Shown: positions 16,779 through 25,891, numbered from the stretch's first letter. The stretch is DNA of 64,000 nucleotides from Streptomyces sp. CBMA152 (GCF_014596475.1 NZ_MECJ01000029.1:558001-622000), one strand, 5' to 3'. The notes: generated by a model from the sequence alone, not told the origin. Made by a program: numbers and translations.

Positions 16779-17789
16779 CTACCAGGCGAACGCCTCCGGC
16801 GACGGGCCCGGCCCCGGGAAGATCTCGTCCAGCCCCGCCAGCACCTCCTCGCTCAGCTCCAGCTCGACCGCCCGCAGCGCGGATGCCAGCTGCTCGGCGG
16901 TACGGGGACCGACGATCGGGCCCGTGACCCCCGGCCGCGTGAGCAGCCACGCCAGCCCCACTTCCCCCGGCTCAAGGTCGTGCTTGGCGAGCAGGTCCTC
17001 GTACGCCTGCACCCGCGCCCGTACGACCGGATCGCCGAGCCCGGCGGCGGCCCGCCCCGACTTGATACGCGCCCCGTCCCCCGCCCGCTCCTTGCGCAGC
17101 GCACCCCCGAGCAGCCCCTGGTGCAGCGGGGACCACGGGATGATCCCGACGCCGTACTCCTGCGCCGCCGGAATCACGTCCATCTCGGCGCGCCGCTCGG
17201 CGAGGTTGTAGAGGCACTGCTCGCTGACCAGCCCCAACCGCCCGGTCCGCGCGGCGACTTCGTTGCCCTGCGCGATCTTGTACCCGGGGAAGTTGGACGT
17301 GCCGACGTACAGGACCTTCCCTTCCCGTACGAGTACGTCCATGGCCTGCCAGATCTCCTCGAAGGGGGTCTGACGGTCGACGTGGTGGAACTGGTAGATG
17401 TCGATGTAGTCGGTCCCCAGGCGCTTCAGGCTGGCCTCGACCGAGCGGCGGATGTTGACCGCCGACAGCCTGTCGTGGTTCGGCCAGGCCGGAACGTTCC
17501 AGGGCGTGCCGTCCTGGACCATGTTCCCGTACCCCTTGGTCGCCAGAACGGTCCTGTCCCGCCGCCCGCCCCCGCGCGCGAACCACGACCCGACGATCTC
17601 CTCGGTGAACCCCTTGCGTTCGGCCACGCCGTAGATGTTCGCGGTGTCGAAGAAGTTGATGCCCGCGTCCTGCGCGGTGTCCATCAGCCGGTGGCTCTCG
17701 GCCTCGTCGACGAGCCCGCCGAAATTCATCGTGCCGAGGACGAGTCGGCTGACCTTGAGTCCGGTGCGTCCGAGCTGTGTGTACTCCAT
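16779..17789 (-). CDS. Aldo/keto reductase, copy 2
   Basis: A 336-residue paralogue of the gene at 15718-16716, nearly identical over most of its length. The tetrad is again present (DTANIYGVA, LATKGY, FHHVD). Differences cluster around residues 25-30, 54-60, 90-98 and 225-240, where this copy reads LVDEAESHRL and carries the short extra TPWNV segment. The ATG at 17789 (product MEYTQLGRTGL) is chosen by comparison with copy 1. The divergent loops may change substrate preference. Confidence 0.9.
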   Translation of the reverse strand: MEYTQLGRTGLKVSRLVLGTMNFGGLVDEAESHRLMDTAQDAGINFFDTANIYGVAERKGFTEEIVGSWFARGGGRRDRTVLATKGYGNMVQDGTPWNVPAWPNHDRLSAVNIRRSVEASLKRLGTDYIDIYQFHHVDRQTPFEEIWQAMDVLVREGKVLYVGTSNFPGYKIAQGNEVAARTGRLGLVSEQCLYNLAERRAEMDVIPAAQEYGVGIIPWSPLHQGLLGGALRKERAGDGARIKSGRAAAGLGDPVVRARVQAYEDLLAKHDLEPGEVGLAWLLTRPGVTGPIVGPRTAEQLASALRAVELELSEEVLAGLDEIFPGPGPSPEAFAW

Positions 17790-17806
17790 GGGACACCAGC
17801 GAACGC

Positions 17807-17824
17807 CTTGAAGCGCGCTCAAAG
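17807..17824. promoter_or_regulatory. Palindrome upstream of aldo/keto reductase copy 2
   Basis: CTTGAAGCGCGCTCAAAG, a dyad with 7 of 9 pairs, lies 17 bases before the start codon. It matches the element upstream of copy 1 in 15 of 18 bases, inside a longer shared leader that begins gcgaacgc. Retention in both copies suggests a functional operator. Confidence 0.5.
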
Positions 17825-17849
17825 CAAGGGAGTTGGGGCGGGTGAGTGC

Positions 17850-18473
17850 TCAGTCCCTGGGGAAGTCGTCGGTGGTGAGGGTGAGGTCCACGGCCGTCTC
17901 CTTCAGGTTGACCTCGGCCCCGAAAACGATCGTGAGATCGCAGATGTAGTCGCCTTCCTTGGGCTGGGTGTAGACGTGGCAACGGCCGACGTACGGATCG
18001 ACGACGAGGTAGACGGGCACGCCGGAGGTGGCGTAGGCGGTCTTCTTCGGGCCGTAGTCGTTGGCGGCGGTGTCTTTGGAGATGACTTCGGCGACGAACT
18101 CGACGTCTTCGTGGAGCCAGTGACCTCTAGCGTTTTGCTGTGCGCCGTCACGGAGTTTGGCCACGTCCGGACACAGTCCGTTGAGGCGCCCGGGAAAGTC
18201 GATGCGTTCGTCCGAGGCCACGGCTACGTCCATGCCAAATCGGTCTTCCAGCGCCCGGACGATCCTGCGAATGATCTGCCAATGCACGTGTCGTTGCGGC
18301 GACATATGGATGGCCCCCTCGACGATTTCCACCCTGTAACCCTCGGGGACGGGCATCTTCGCGAGCCGCTCGAACAGATCGTCCAAAGTGCTCGTGTCGT
18401 CGCTGTCGGCCATCTCGATCCTGTCGGTCTCTGGGGGCCCCTCCCACGCCCTTAAGGCAGTGGGGGAGGTCAT
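17850..18473 (-). CDS. Uma2-family (DUF820) putative restriction-endonuclease-fold protein
   Basis: A 207-residue protein of the abundant Uma2/DUF820 family, predicted to adopt a PD-(D/E)XK nuclease fold. Typical features are YRVEIVEGAIHMSPQRHVHW, the LCPDVAKLRD aspartate, the acidic EFVAEVISKDT and the closing YLVVDPYVGRCHVY. Start ATG 18473 is supported by GGGGAGGAG 7 bases upstream; an internal ATG at 18413 is an alternative. Streptomycetes carry dozens of these genes with unknown function. It lies 61 bases upstream of aldo/keto reductase copy 2. Confidence 0.85.
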   Translation of the reverse strand: MTSPTALRAWEGPPETDRIEMADSDDTSTLDDLFERLAKMPVPEGYRVEIVEGAIHMSPQRHVHWQIIRRIVRALEDRFGMDVAVASDERIDFPGRLNGLCPDVAKLRDGAQQNARGHWLHEDVEFVAEVISKDTAANDYGPKKTAYATSGVPVYLVVDPYVGRCHVYTQPKEGDYICDLTIVFGAEVNLKETAVDLTLTTDDFPRD

Positions 18474-18653
18474 CGTGGCGCTCCTCCCCGGCTGTCGCTG
18501 CCCGGCAGCCAGCCACCCGGTACAACGATACGCACGGTGACGAGGACACGGGGTATCGAACTTGTGTTGCGTGAGCCCGGAACGCGATCAGGCTCCCCCG
18601 AACCAGCTCGACGCGGCCAAACGGAACGCGTCCGGGGGGCGACCCTGCGGTAC

Positions 18654-19364
18654 CTACACGCTGTCGACCTTCGCCAACCGGCTGACCAAAGCCGGGGCGT
18701 AAGGGCCGCCCAGCCCCCACGCCTGATGCATCGCGTCCGCGAACGCCGCCGCGAGCTTGTGCTCGCCGGATGCCGCCGGGTGCGTACCGTCGTACGTGTC
18801 GTGGTGGATGTCGTACGACGGCGGGACCGAGGCGAGGAGCAGGGGCGAGGACGGCGAGTCCAGGTCGGCGACCGCCTTCGCGAGGAGTTCGTTGAAGCGG
18901 GCGACCTCGGCGGCGAAGGGGGCGTCCGTGTCGGCCCGTACGTTCGGTATGACCGGGAGCAGGACCATGCGTATCGATGGGTTTGCCGTCCGTGCCTGCG
19001 CCACGAAGCGGCGGACGTTCTCCGCCGTCTGCCCGCTGTCCGTGTAGAAGCCGAGGTCGATCAGGCCGAGCGACACCAGCAGGATGTCCACCCCCGCCGC
19101 CGCCTCGCCGATCAGCGGCGCCATGTGGAGCCAGCCCTCGCCCCACCCGGAGAGGTGGCGCCGGGCGTCGGCCGGGAAGGACGGGTCGCCGTACTCGTAC
19201 GACACCGGCGCCCCGGCCGTCGTGTCGAACAGCTCGGTGCGCGGGCCGACGATCTCGTACGGGCCGTCGAAGGACGTGCTCAGGTGCTGCCACATCCGAT
19301 AGCGCCAGGTGAAGTCGCCGGCGCGTCCGATGGTCATGGAGTCGCCGACGAACATGAAACGCAT
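18654..19364 (-). CDS. SGNH/GDSL-type hydrolase
   Basis: A 236-residue lipase/esterase-like protein. Block I is MFVGDSMTIG with the catalytic Ser; the block III position reads LVSLGLIDLGF instead of the usual GxND; block V is YDGTHPAA with the Asp/His pair. There is no signal peptide when the start is ATG 19364 (MRFMFVGDS), so the enzyme is probably cytoplasmic. The upstream frame extends to 19919 but is antisense to the neighbouring plus-strand gene and is not credible. Substrate unknown; the missing block III Asn suggests altered oxyanion-hole chemistry. Confidence 0.85.
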   Translation of the reverse strand: MRFMFVGDSMTIGRAGDFTWRYRMWQHLSTSFDGPYEIVGPRTELFDTTAGAPVSYEYGDPSFPADARRHLSGWGEGWLHMAPLIGEAAAGVDILLVSLGLIDLGFYTDSGQTAENVRRFVAQARTANPSIRMVLLPVIPNVRADTDAPFAAEVARFNELLAKAVADLDSPSSPLLLASVPPSYDIHHDTYDGTHPAASGEHKLAAAFADAMHQAWGLGGPYAPALVSRLAKVDSV

Positions 19365-19433
19365 GGGGTCATGATGGCGGATCACTTGGAGGGCCTTCGA
19401 GGGGCTGCGACGTGACGATGGACACTTGGGGGC

Positions 19434-20417
19434 ATGCGTTTCCCGATGTTCCCGATGTCCTCGCTCCTTCGGGCCTCCGTCGTCGCCGGGCTCCTCCTGT
19501 CGGCCGCCGGTGCGCCCGCCGCCGCCGACGACGACGGCGGGTTCACCATCAAGGACCCACGGATCAAGGAATCCAGCGGCCTCGCCGCCAGCCGCGCGCA
19601 CCCGGGCATCTACTGGACGCACAACGACAGCGCCGACGGCCCGTACGTCTACGCCGTCGACTCCAGGACCGGCGAGACCGTGGCCACGATCACCATGACC
19701 GGCATCGGGCGGCCGCGCGACGCCGAGGCCATCTCGATCGGCACCGACGGGAACATCTACCTCGGGGACATCGGCGACAACCTGGGCGGCGCCTGGGACC
19801 ACGTCTGGATCTACGAGTTCCCCGAGCCCGCCGTGCTCAAGGACGCCACCGTGCGGGCGACGCAGTACGTCGTGAAGTACGCCGACGGGCCGCGCGACGC
19901 CGAGTCGCTGATGGTCCACCCGAAGACCGGACGTATCTACATCGCCTCCAAGAAGGAGGGCGGCGGCGGGCTCTACGAAGGGCCCGCGCGGCTCTCCACC
20001 TCCGGCACGAACGTGTTCCGGCGCATAGACGAGGTGCCGTGGGTCACCGACGGCGCCTTCTCACCGGACGGGACGAAGCTCGCGCTGCGGGGGTACTACT
20101 GGGCCGCCGAGTACGACTGGACCAACGGCAAGCTCGGCGCCCGGCACGCCGTCGAGGCGCCGCTGATGCGGCAGGCGGAGTCCGTCACGTACACGCTCGA
20201 CGGGAAGGCGCTGCTCTTCGGTTCGGAGGGGGAGTCGAGCCCGGTGGCACGGGTGCCGGTGGTGACCGGGGCGGGCGCCAACTCCCCGTCCGGGAAGGGG
20301 AGTTCGTCATCCGACGGCGGCGGATTCCGGAACGGCAACCTCGTGTACGGGGCGCTCGTCTTCGCGGGGGCCACGGCTCTGTGGCTGGGCGGCCGCAGGT
20401 TGCTGCGGCGGAAGTAG
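19434..20417 (+). CDS. Secreted beta-propeller-like protein with C-terminal membrane anchor
   Basis: A 327-residue protein with a signal peptide (SSLLRASVVAGLLLSAAGAPA, cleavage near AAA-DDD). The body is beta-rich with propeller-like repeats: SSGLAASRAHPGIYWTHND, AEAISIGTDGNIYLGDIGDN, AESLMVHPKTGRIYIASK and DGAFSPDGTKLAL. A serine/glycine linker and a C-terminal transmembrane helix (NLVYGALVFAGATALWL) end in basic RRLLRRK, so it is displayed outside and anchored. The DGNIYLGDIGDN type of motif occurs in phytase-like esterase proteins. Enzymatic function is not established. Confidence 0.78.
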   Translation: MRFPMFPMSSLLRASVVAGLLLSAAGAPAAADDDGGFTIKDPRIKESSGLAASRAHPGIYWTHNDSADGPYVYAVDSRTGETVATITMTGIGRPRDAEAISIGTDGNIYLGDIGDNLGGAWDHVWIYEFPEPAVLKDATVRATQYVVKYADGPRDAESLMVHPKTGRIYIASKKEGGGGLYEGPARLSTSGTNVFRRIDEVPWVTDGAFSPDGTKLALRGYYWAAEYDWTNGKLGARHAVEAPLMRQAESVTYTLDGKALLFGSEGESSPVARVPVVTGAGANSPSGKGSSSSDGGGFRNGNLVYGALVFAGATALWLGGRRLLRRK

Positions 20418-20441
20418 GGGGGCGGTTCGGTCCGCCCCCCC
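20418..20441. terminator. Hairpin between convergent genes
   Basis: GGGGGGCGG (20418-20426) pairs with CCGCCCCCC (20433-20441) around a ttcggt loop, immediately after the stop of the membrane-anchored protein gene and before the end of serC. It is probably a bidirectional terminator. Confidence 0.75.
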
Positions 20442-20448
20442 ACTCGCC

Positions 20449-21567
20449 TCAGAGCTGGTCGATCACGTAATCGATGCAGGCCGTCAGCGCCTCGACGTCC
20501 GCCGGGTCGATCGCCGGGAACATCGCGATGCGCAGCTGGTTGCGGCCGAGCTTGCGGTACGGCTCGGTGTCGACGATGCCGTTGGCGCGCAGCACCTTGG
20601 CGACCGCGGCGGCGTCGATCTCGTCCGCGAAGTCGATCGTGCCGATGACCTGCGACCGCTTGGCCGGGTCCGTCACGAACGGGGTCGCGTGCTTGGACTC
20701 CTCGGCCCAGCCGTACAGGGCGCCCGACGACGCGGCGGTACGGCCGGTCGACCACTCCAGGCCGCCCTGGCCGTTGATCCACTTCAGCTGCTCGTTGAGC
20801 AGGAAGAGGGTGGAGAGGGCGGGGGTGTTGTACGTCTGGTTCTTCAGCGAGTTGTCGATCGCGGTCGGCAGGCTGAAGAACTCCGGGATGTGCCGGCCGG
20901 ACGCGTGGATGCGCGCGGCGCGCTCAAGGGCTGCGGGCGAGAACACCGCGAGCCACAGGCCGCCGTCGGAGGCGAAGGACTTCTGCGGGGCGAAGTAGTA
21001 GACGTCGCTCTCGGTGATGTCGACCGGCAGGCCGCCCGCGCCCGAGGTCGCGTCGACCAGGACGAGCGCGCCCTCGTCGGCGCCCGCGACCCGCTTGATC
21101 GGGGCGGCGACACCGGTGGAGGTCTCGTTGTGGGTGAGGGCGTAGACGTCGACGCCCGCCTCGGCGGCCGGCTCCGGGTGCGTACCGGGCTCGGAGGCGA
21201 TCACGGACGGCTCGGCGAGCCACGGCGCGAGCTTCGCGGCCTTGGCGAACTTGGACGAGAACTCGCCGAAGTTCAGGTGCTGCGACTTGTTCTCGATCAG
21301 GCCGTGGGTGGCCACGTCCCAGAAGGCGGTGGAGCCGCCGTTGCCCAGGATCACCTCGTAACCCTCGGGCAGGGAGAACAGGTCCCGTACGCCCTGGCGC
21401 ACTTCGCCGACCAGGTTCTTGACCGGGGCCTGGCGGTGGGAGGTGCCGAGGAGCGAGGTACCGGTGGCGGCCAGGGCGTCCAGCGCCTCCGTCCGCACCT
21501 TGGAGGGGCCCGCGCCGAAACGGCCGTCGGCGGGCTTCATGTCAGCGGGAATCTGGATCTCAGCCAC
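20449..21567 (-). CDS. serC: Phosphoserine aminotransferase SerC
   Basis: A 372-residue class V aminotransferase that makes 3-phosphoserine from 3-phosphohydroxypyruvate in serine biosynthesis. Features are GAGPSKVRTEAL near the N-terminus, LGNGGSTAFWD, ATSGAGGLPVDITESD and the PLP lysine K196 in YFAPQKSFASDGGLW. The mycobacterial/actinobacterial subtype is indicated by the NFGEFSSKFAKAA stretch. Start GTG 21567 (VAEIQIPADMKPADG) is the only plausible one; the longer frame to 23055 is antisense to the oxidoreductase gene. Confidence 0.95.
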   Translation of the reverse strand: MAEIQIPADMKPADGRFGAGPSKVRTEALDALAATGTSLLGTSHRQAPVKNLVGEVRQGVRDLFSLPEGYEVILGNGGSTAFWDVATHGLIENKSQHLNFGEFSSKFAKAAKLAPWLAEPSVIASEPGTHPEPAAEAGVDVYALTHNETSTGVAAPIKRVAGADEGALVLVDATSGAGGLPVDITESDVYYFAPQKSFASDGGLWLAVFSPAALERAARIHASGRHIPEFFSLPTAIDNSLKNQTYNTPALSTLFLLNEQLKWINGQGGLEWSTGRTAASSGALYGWAEESKHATPFVTDPAKRSQVIGTIDFADEIDAAAVAKVLRANGIVDTEPYRKLGRNQLRIAMFPAIDPADVEALTACIDYVIDQL

Positions 21568-21687
21568 GAGCGCAGGGTATCGGCACGCGGGAGAGCGCGC
21601 GGCCCGGGTCCACCCCGCGAGACGCGCCGCGAGCCGTGGCCGCCGCGCGCCCGTCTGTGCCGGGTCCCGGCGGGCAGGCTGTTCCCC

Positions 21688-24492
21688 ATGAAGATCCCCA
21701 GGGGCGATACGGAACGTACGGGCGATACGGAACGTACTGAGCGGGCGCTGCGCGAGGTCGTGCGCGGGGAGGTGGACTTCTCGGTGGGCGCGCGGGCGCT
21801 GGTGACCATGGACGCGTCGAACTACCGGCGGGTGCCGCTCGGGGTCGTGGCACCCCGGGACGCCGAGGACGTCGCGGCGGCGCTCGCGGTCTGCCGGGAG
21901 CACGGGGTGCCGGTGGTGCCGCGCGGGGGCGGGACCTCGATCGCGGGGCAGGCGACCGGGACAGGTGTGGTGCTCGACTTCACCCGGCACATGTGCGGCC
22001 TGGTGTCGGTGGACGCGGAGGCGCGTACGGCGGTGGTCCAGCCGGGGCTCGTCCTGGACGTGCTGCGGGACGCGGTCCGGCCGTACGGGCTGACCTTCGG
22101 GCCCGACCCCTCGACCCACAGCCGGTGCACGCTCGGCGGGATGATCGGCAACAACGCCTGCGGGTCGCACTCGGTGGCGTGGGGGACGACGGCCGACAAC
22201 GTACGGGCGTTGAGCGTCGTCAGTGGTGGTGGCGAGCTGCTGTGGCTCGGGCAGGGCTGGACCGGCGCTCCTTCTGGTCTCCGGGACTTCGTCGGGCGCA
22301 ACCTCGCCGCCCTGCGCACCGGCTTCCCGCCGGACCTGCCGCGCCGGATCTCCGGGTACGCCCTGGACGCGCTGCTGCCGGAGCACGGGACCGACCTGGC
22401 GCGCGCGTTCTGCGGCGCCGAGGGCACGCTCGGGGTGGTGACCGAGGCGACCGTACGACTGGTGCGGGCGCCGAGGGCGCGGGCGCTCGCCGTGCTCGGG
22501 TACGCGGACGAGAGCGCGGCGGCCGAAGCCGCGCCCGCACTGCTGCCGCACGGGCCGCTCACCGTCGAGGGCATGGCCGCCGACCTGGTGCGCGGCCACA
22601 CCGGGCTGCCGCGCGGCGGGGCCTGGCTCTTCGTCGAGACGGGCGGCGACTCGACGGCCGAAGCGGCCGCGCGCGCACGGGAGTTGACGCGGGTCACCGA
22701 CCCGCTGGACGCGGCCGTCGTCACGGATGCGGCCGGGCAGCGCGCCCTGTGGCGCATCCGCGAGGACGCGGCCGGGACGGCCACCCGGATGCCGGACGGC
22801 AGCGAGGCGTGGCCCGGCTGGGAGGACTGCGCCGTACCGCCCGCGCGGCTCGGCGCGTATCTGCGCGAGTTCCGGGCCCTGCTGCGCGAGCACGGCCTGC
22901 GTGGCACTCCGTACGGGCATTTCGGCGACGGCTGCGTCCATGTCCGCATCGACTTCGACCTGATGAGCAGGGTGGGCATCGCGCGGTTCCGACGCTTCTC
23001 GGTCGAGCTGGCCGAGCTCGTGGTCGCACACGGTGGTTCGCTGTCGGGCGAGCACGGCGACGGGCAGGCGCGGGCCGAGCTGCTTCCGGCGATGTACGGG
23101 GACGAACTGGTCAGCCTCTTCGGCGAGTTCAAGGACCTGTGGGACCCGGCGGGGGTGATGAACCCCGGCATCCTGGCCCGTCCGGCCCGGCTGGACGAGA
23201 ACCTGCGGTTCGAGGTGCTTCCGAGGCGTCCGGTGGAGGTGGAGTTCGGCTACCGGGACGACGGGGGCGACTTCTCGGCGGCGGTACGGCGGTGTGTGGG
23301 GGTGGCCAAGTGCCGTACTACAGACGTCAGTTCAGGGGTGATGTGCCCGTCGTTCCGGGCGACCGGTGAGGAGGCGCACTCGACGCGGGGGCGGGCGCGG
23401 CTGCTGCACGAGATGCTGGCGGGCGAGATCGTCACGGACGGCTGGCGCTCGACGGAGGTACGGGACGCGCTCGATCTGTGTCTGTCCTGCAAGGGCTGCC
23501 GCAGCGACTGCCCGGTCGGGGTGGACATGGCGACGTACAAGGCGGAGTTCCTGCACCACCACTACCGGGGGCGCCTGCGGCCCGCGTCCCACTACGCGAT
23601 GGGGTGGCTGCCGCGCTGGCTGCGGCTGGCGGGGCCGTGGGCGCGGGTGATCAATGCGCTGGGACGGGTGCGTCCGCTGGCGGCGTTCGTGAAACGACTG
23701 GCGGGGATCGCGCCGGAACGGGCGTTGCCGGTCCTGGCGAGGCGGACGTTGCGGAGGTGGCTGCGGGACCACGACGGCGGCCTCCCGGTCTCGGCGGTGC
23801 TCTGGCCGGACACCTTCACGGATCACCTCTCGCCGGAGGTCGGCCGGGCGGCGGTGCGGGTGCTGGAGGCGGCGGGGATCGGGGTGGCGGTGCCGCAGGG
23901 GCGGGTGTGCTGCGGCCTGACGTACGTATCGACGGGCCAGCTGACCCGCGCGCGAGCGGTCCTGCGTCGCACGCTCGACGCGATGGAGCCGTTGCTGGCG
24001 CGTGACCTGCCGGTCGTCGTCCTCGAACCGAGCTGCGCGGCGGCGCTGCGGACCGATCTGCCGGAGCTGCTGCCGGACGACCCGAGGGCGGCGCGGCTGG
24101 CGGCGTCGGTGCGTACGTTCGCGCAGGTCCTTGAGGAGCGCGCGTCGGACTGGGCGCCGCCGGTGGTCGGGCGTCCGGTCGTGGGGCAGACGCACTGCCA
24201 TCAGCACGCGGTGCTCGGGGACGCCGCCGAGCGGAGGTTGCGCGAGCGGGCCGGGCTGACGGGGGAGCTGAGCGGCGGCTGCTGTGGACTCGCGGGGAAC
24301 TTCGGCTTCGAGCGGGGCCACTGGGAGGTGTCGCTGGCCTGCGCGGAGGACGAGCTGTTGCCGTCGGTACGGGCGGCGGGGCCCGGCACGGAGCTCCTGG
24401 CGGACGGCTTCTCCTGCCGTACGCAGCTGGAGCAGCTGGCCGGGCAGCGGGCCCGGCATCTGGCGGAGGTGCTGGCGGAACACCTGGAGTAG
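21688..24492 (+). CDS. Fused FAD-linked dehydrogenase and Fe-S (GlcD-GlcF-like) protein
   Basis: A 934-residue fusion. Residues 30-500 form a VAO-type FAD domain (PVVPRGGGTSIAGQATG; PSTHSRCTLGGMIGNNACGS; C-terminal GEHGDGQARAELLP). Residues 530-650 carry Fe-S sites: a CxxxxxCR site plus MCPSFRATGEEAHSTRGRA, and a complete CLSCKGCRSDCPVG [4Fe-4S] motif. The C-terminal 280 residues hold two CCG motifs (RVCCGLTYVSTG and CCGLAGNFG). The architecture matches the YdiJ/Dld-type D-2-hydroxyacid dehydrogenases, so oxidation of D-lactate, D-2-hydroxyglutarate or glycolate is likely. The N-terminus contains a duplicated GDTERT from an 18-base tandem repeat (about 21702-21737). Confidence 0.88.
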   Translation: MKIPRGDTERTGDTERTERALREVVRGEVDFSVGARALVTMDASNYRRVPLGVVAPRDAEDVAAALAVCREHGVPVVPRGGGTSIAGQATGTGVVLDFTRHMCGLVSVDAEARTAVVQPGLVLDVLRDAVRPYGLTFGPDPSTHSRCTLGGMIGNNACGSHSVAWGTTADNVRALSVVSGGGELLWLGQGWTGAPSGLRDFVGRNLAALRTGFPPDLPRRISGYALDALLPEHGTDLARAFCGAEGTLGVVTEATVRLVRAPRARALAVLGYADESAAAEAAPALLPHGPLTVEGMAADLVRGHTGLPRGGAWLFVETGGDSTAEAAARARELTRVTDPLDAAVVTDAAGQRALWRIREDAAGTATRMPDGSEAWPGWEDCAVPPARLGAYLREFRALLREHGLRGTPYGHFGDGCVHVRIDFDLMSRVGIARFRRFSVELAELVVAHGGSLSGEHGDGQARAELLPAMYGDELVSLFGEFKDLWDPAGVMNPGILARPARLDENLRFEVLPRRPVEVEFGYRDDGGDFSAAVRRCVGVAKCRTTDVSSGVMCPSFRATGEEAHSTRGRARLLHEMLAGEIVTDGWRSTEVRDALDLCLSCKGCRSDCPVGVDMATYKAEFLHHHYRGRLRPASHYAMGWLPRWLRLAGPWARVINALGRVRPLAAFVKRLAGIAPERALPVLARRTLRRWLRDHDGGLPVSAVLWPDTFTDHLSPEVGRAAVRVLEAAGIGVAVPQGRVCCGLTYVSTGQLTRARAVLRRTLDAMEPLLARDLPVVVLEPSCAAALRTDLPELLPDDPRAARLAASVRTFAQVLEERASDWAPPVVGRPVVGQTHCHQHAVLGDAAERRLRERAGLTGELSGGCCGLAGNFGFERGHWEVSLACAEDELLPSVRAAGPGTELLADGFSCRTQLEQLAGQRARHLAEVLAEHLE

Positions 24493-24648
24493 GGACCAGG
24501 AGTATCGAGGGCCACTTACACGAGTGCTTACAGTGGAGGGGAACGCGTGATTCCGCTCCCACAGAGAAATGACTGTACGAGCGCGCGGCAATGGTGCAAT
24601 ATTTTATATACCCAGTCCACTGAAGTGAACTAACTCAGGAGTCCCACG

Positions 24649-25599
24649 GTGACCAGTCCGCGTGCCGCCGCAGAGCCGAACGCCACCACGGCGGCGACCG
24701 TCTCCACGCCGGAGGCGGCGGGCGGGCTCGGTGCCGCACGCGGACGCGGGGCGGCGTTCGCGCCGGTGGCGCTGGTGATCTCGGCGGGTGTATCGGTCCA
24801 GTTCGGCTCGGCGATCGCCGTGATGCTGATGCCGAGGGCGGGCGCGGCGGGCGTCGTCACCCTGCGCCTGGCGGCGGCCGCGCTGGTACTGCTGGTCATC
24901 TGTCGCCCGAAGGTACGCGGGTACTCGCGCGCGGACTGGGGCACGGTGGTCGCCTTCGGCGTCGCGATGGCCGGGATGAACGGCCTGTTCTACCAGGCGG
25001 TCGACCGCATCCCGCTCGGCACGGCGGTGACCCTGGAGGTACTGGGCCCGCTGGCGCTGTCGGTCCTGGCGTCGCGCCGCCTGGTGAACCTCGTCTGGGC
25101 GGGTCTGGCGCTCGCGGGTGTGGCGCTCCTGAGCGGGGGAGCGGGCTTCGGGTCGCTGGACATCGCCGGGGCGGCGTTCGCGCTGGGCGCGGGCGCGTGC
25201 TGGGCGGTGTACATCCTCTTCAGCGCCCGTACGGGCCGACGCTTCCCGCAGGCGGACGGCCTCGCCCTGGCGATGGCGGTCGCGGCGGTGTTGTCCCTGC
25301 CGCTGGGGGCGATGGAGTCGGGCGCGAAGCTGCTGGTTCCTTCGACGATCGGCCTGGGCGCGGCGGTGGCGATCCTGTCGTCGGTCCTCCCGTACACCCT
25401 GGAACTCCTCGCCCTGCGCCGCCTGCCCGCCCCCACCTTCGCGATCCTGATGAGCCTGGAACCGGCCATCGCGGCCACGGCGGGCTTCCTGGTCCTGCAC
25501 CAGTCCCTCTCCGCCACGGACGCCCTGGCAATAGCCCTGGTCATCGGCGCGAGCATCGGGGCGGTGCGGTCGCAGGTGGCGCGGGGGCGGGGGGAGTAG
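24649..25599 (+). CDS. EamA-family (RhtA-like) exporter
   Basis: A 316-residue drug/metabolite transporter superfamily permease with about ten membrane segments and two EamA repeats. The pattern matches RhtA-type amino-acid exporters: LVISAGVSVQFGSAIAVML, FYQAVDRIPLGTAVTLEVLGPLAL and SSVLPYTLELLALRRLPAPTFAILMSLEPAIA. GTG at 24649 has AGGAG 7 bases upstream. The upstream 150 bases include an AT-rich run (24598-24611) unusual for this genome, which may be the promoter. Substrate inferred only: threonine/homoserine or a similar metabolite. Confidence 0.88.
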   Translation: MTSPRAAAEPNATTAATVSTPEAAGGLGAARGRGAAFAPVALVISAGVSVQFGSAIAVMLMPRAGAAGVVTLRLAAAALVLLVICRPKVRGYSRADWGTVVAFGVAMAGMNGLFYQAVDRIPLGTAVTLEVLGPLALSVLASRRLVNLVWAGLALAGVALLSGGAGFGSLDIAGAAFALGAGACWAVYILFSARTGRRFPQADGLALAMAVAAVLSLPLGAMESGAKLLVPSTIGLGAAVAILSSVLPYTLELLALRRLPAPTFAILMSLEPAIAATAGFLVLHQSLSATDALAIALVIGASIGAVRSQVARGRGE

Positions 25600-25891
25600 C
25601 CCAGGGCGGGCCGACGTTCACGACGGTGACGCCGGGCCCGTCGAAGAGCTCGCGTGCGGCCGAGCGGGCCGCTCCCCGGAGTGCCGCCGCCAGCCGCTCG
25701 CTCAGCAGCTCCGCCTCGGACGGCAGCAGCATCATGTCGGCGTCGGCCACATGCCGCCCGTCCCGGGCGAGCCACATCGGGACCCGAACGTTCCCGTCCC
25801 CGTCCCGGTAGGCGGGCCGACTCGGTACGGGGTCGATGCGCCAGCCTCGCGGAGTGGGGGTGTTGTCGGGGTTCTGCTTTTTGGTGGGCAT
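25541..25891 (-). CDS. Hypothetical protein downstream of the XRE regulator
   Basis: A 116-residue protein (MPTKKQNPDNTPTPRGWRID...) I do not recognise. The middle part (VPMWLARDGRHVADADMMLL, then LLSERLAAALRGAARSAARELF) looks like a short sheet followed by a helix; the C-terminus is Pro/Ala-rich. It is the last gene of a minus-strand group with the XRE and DUF6879 genes. Its 3' end overlaps the end of the convergent EamA gene by 59 bases. No good ribosome binding site precedes the ATG at 25891; upstream extension to 25957 is possible. Similar small proteins often accompany Scr1-type regulators. Confidence 0.55.
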   Translation of the reverse strand: MPTKKQNPDNTPTPRGWRIDPVPSRPAYRDGDGNVRVPMWLARDGRHVADADMMLLPSEAELLSERLAAALRGAARSAARELFDGPGVTVVNVGPPWATPPAPAPPATAPPRCSRR

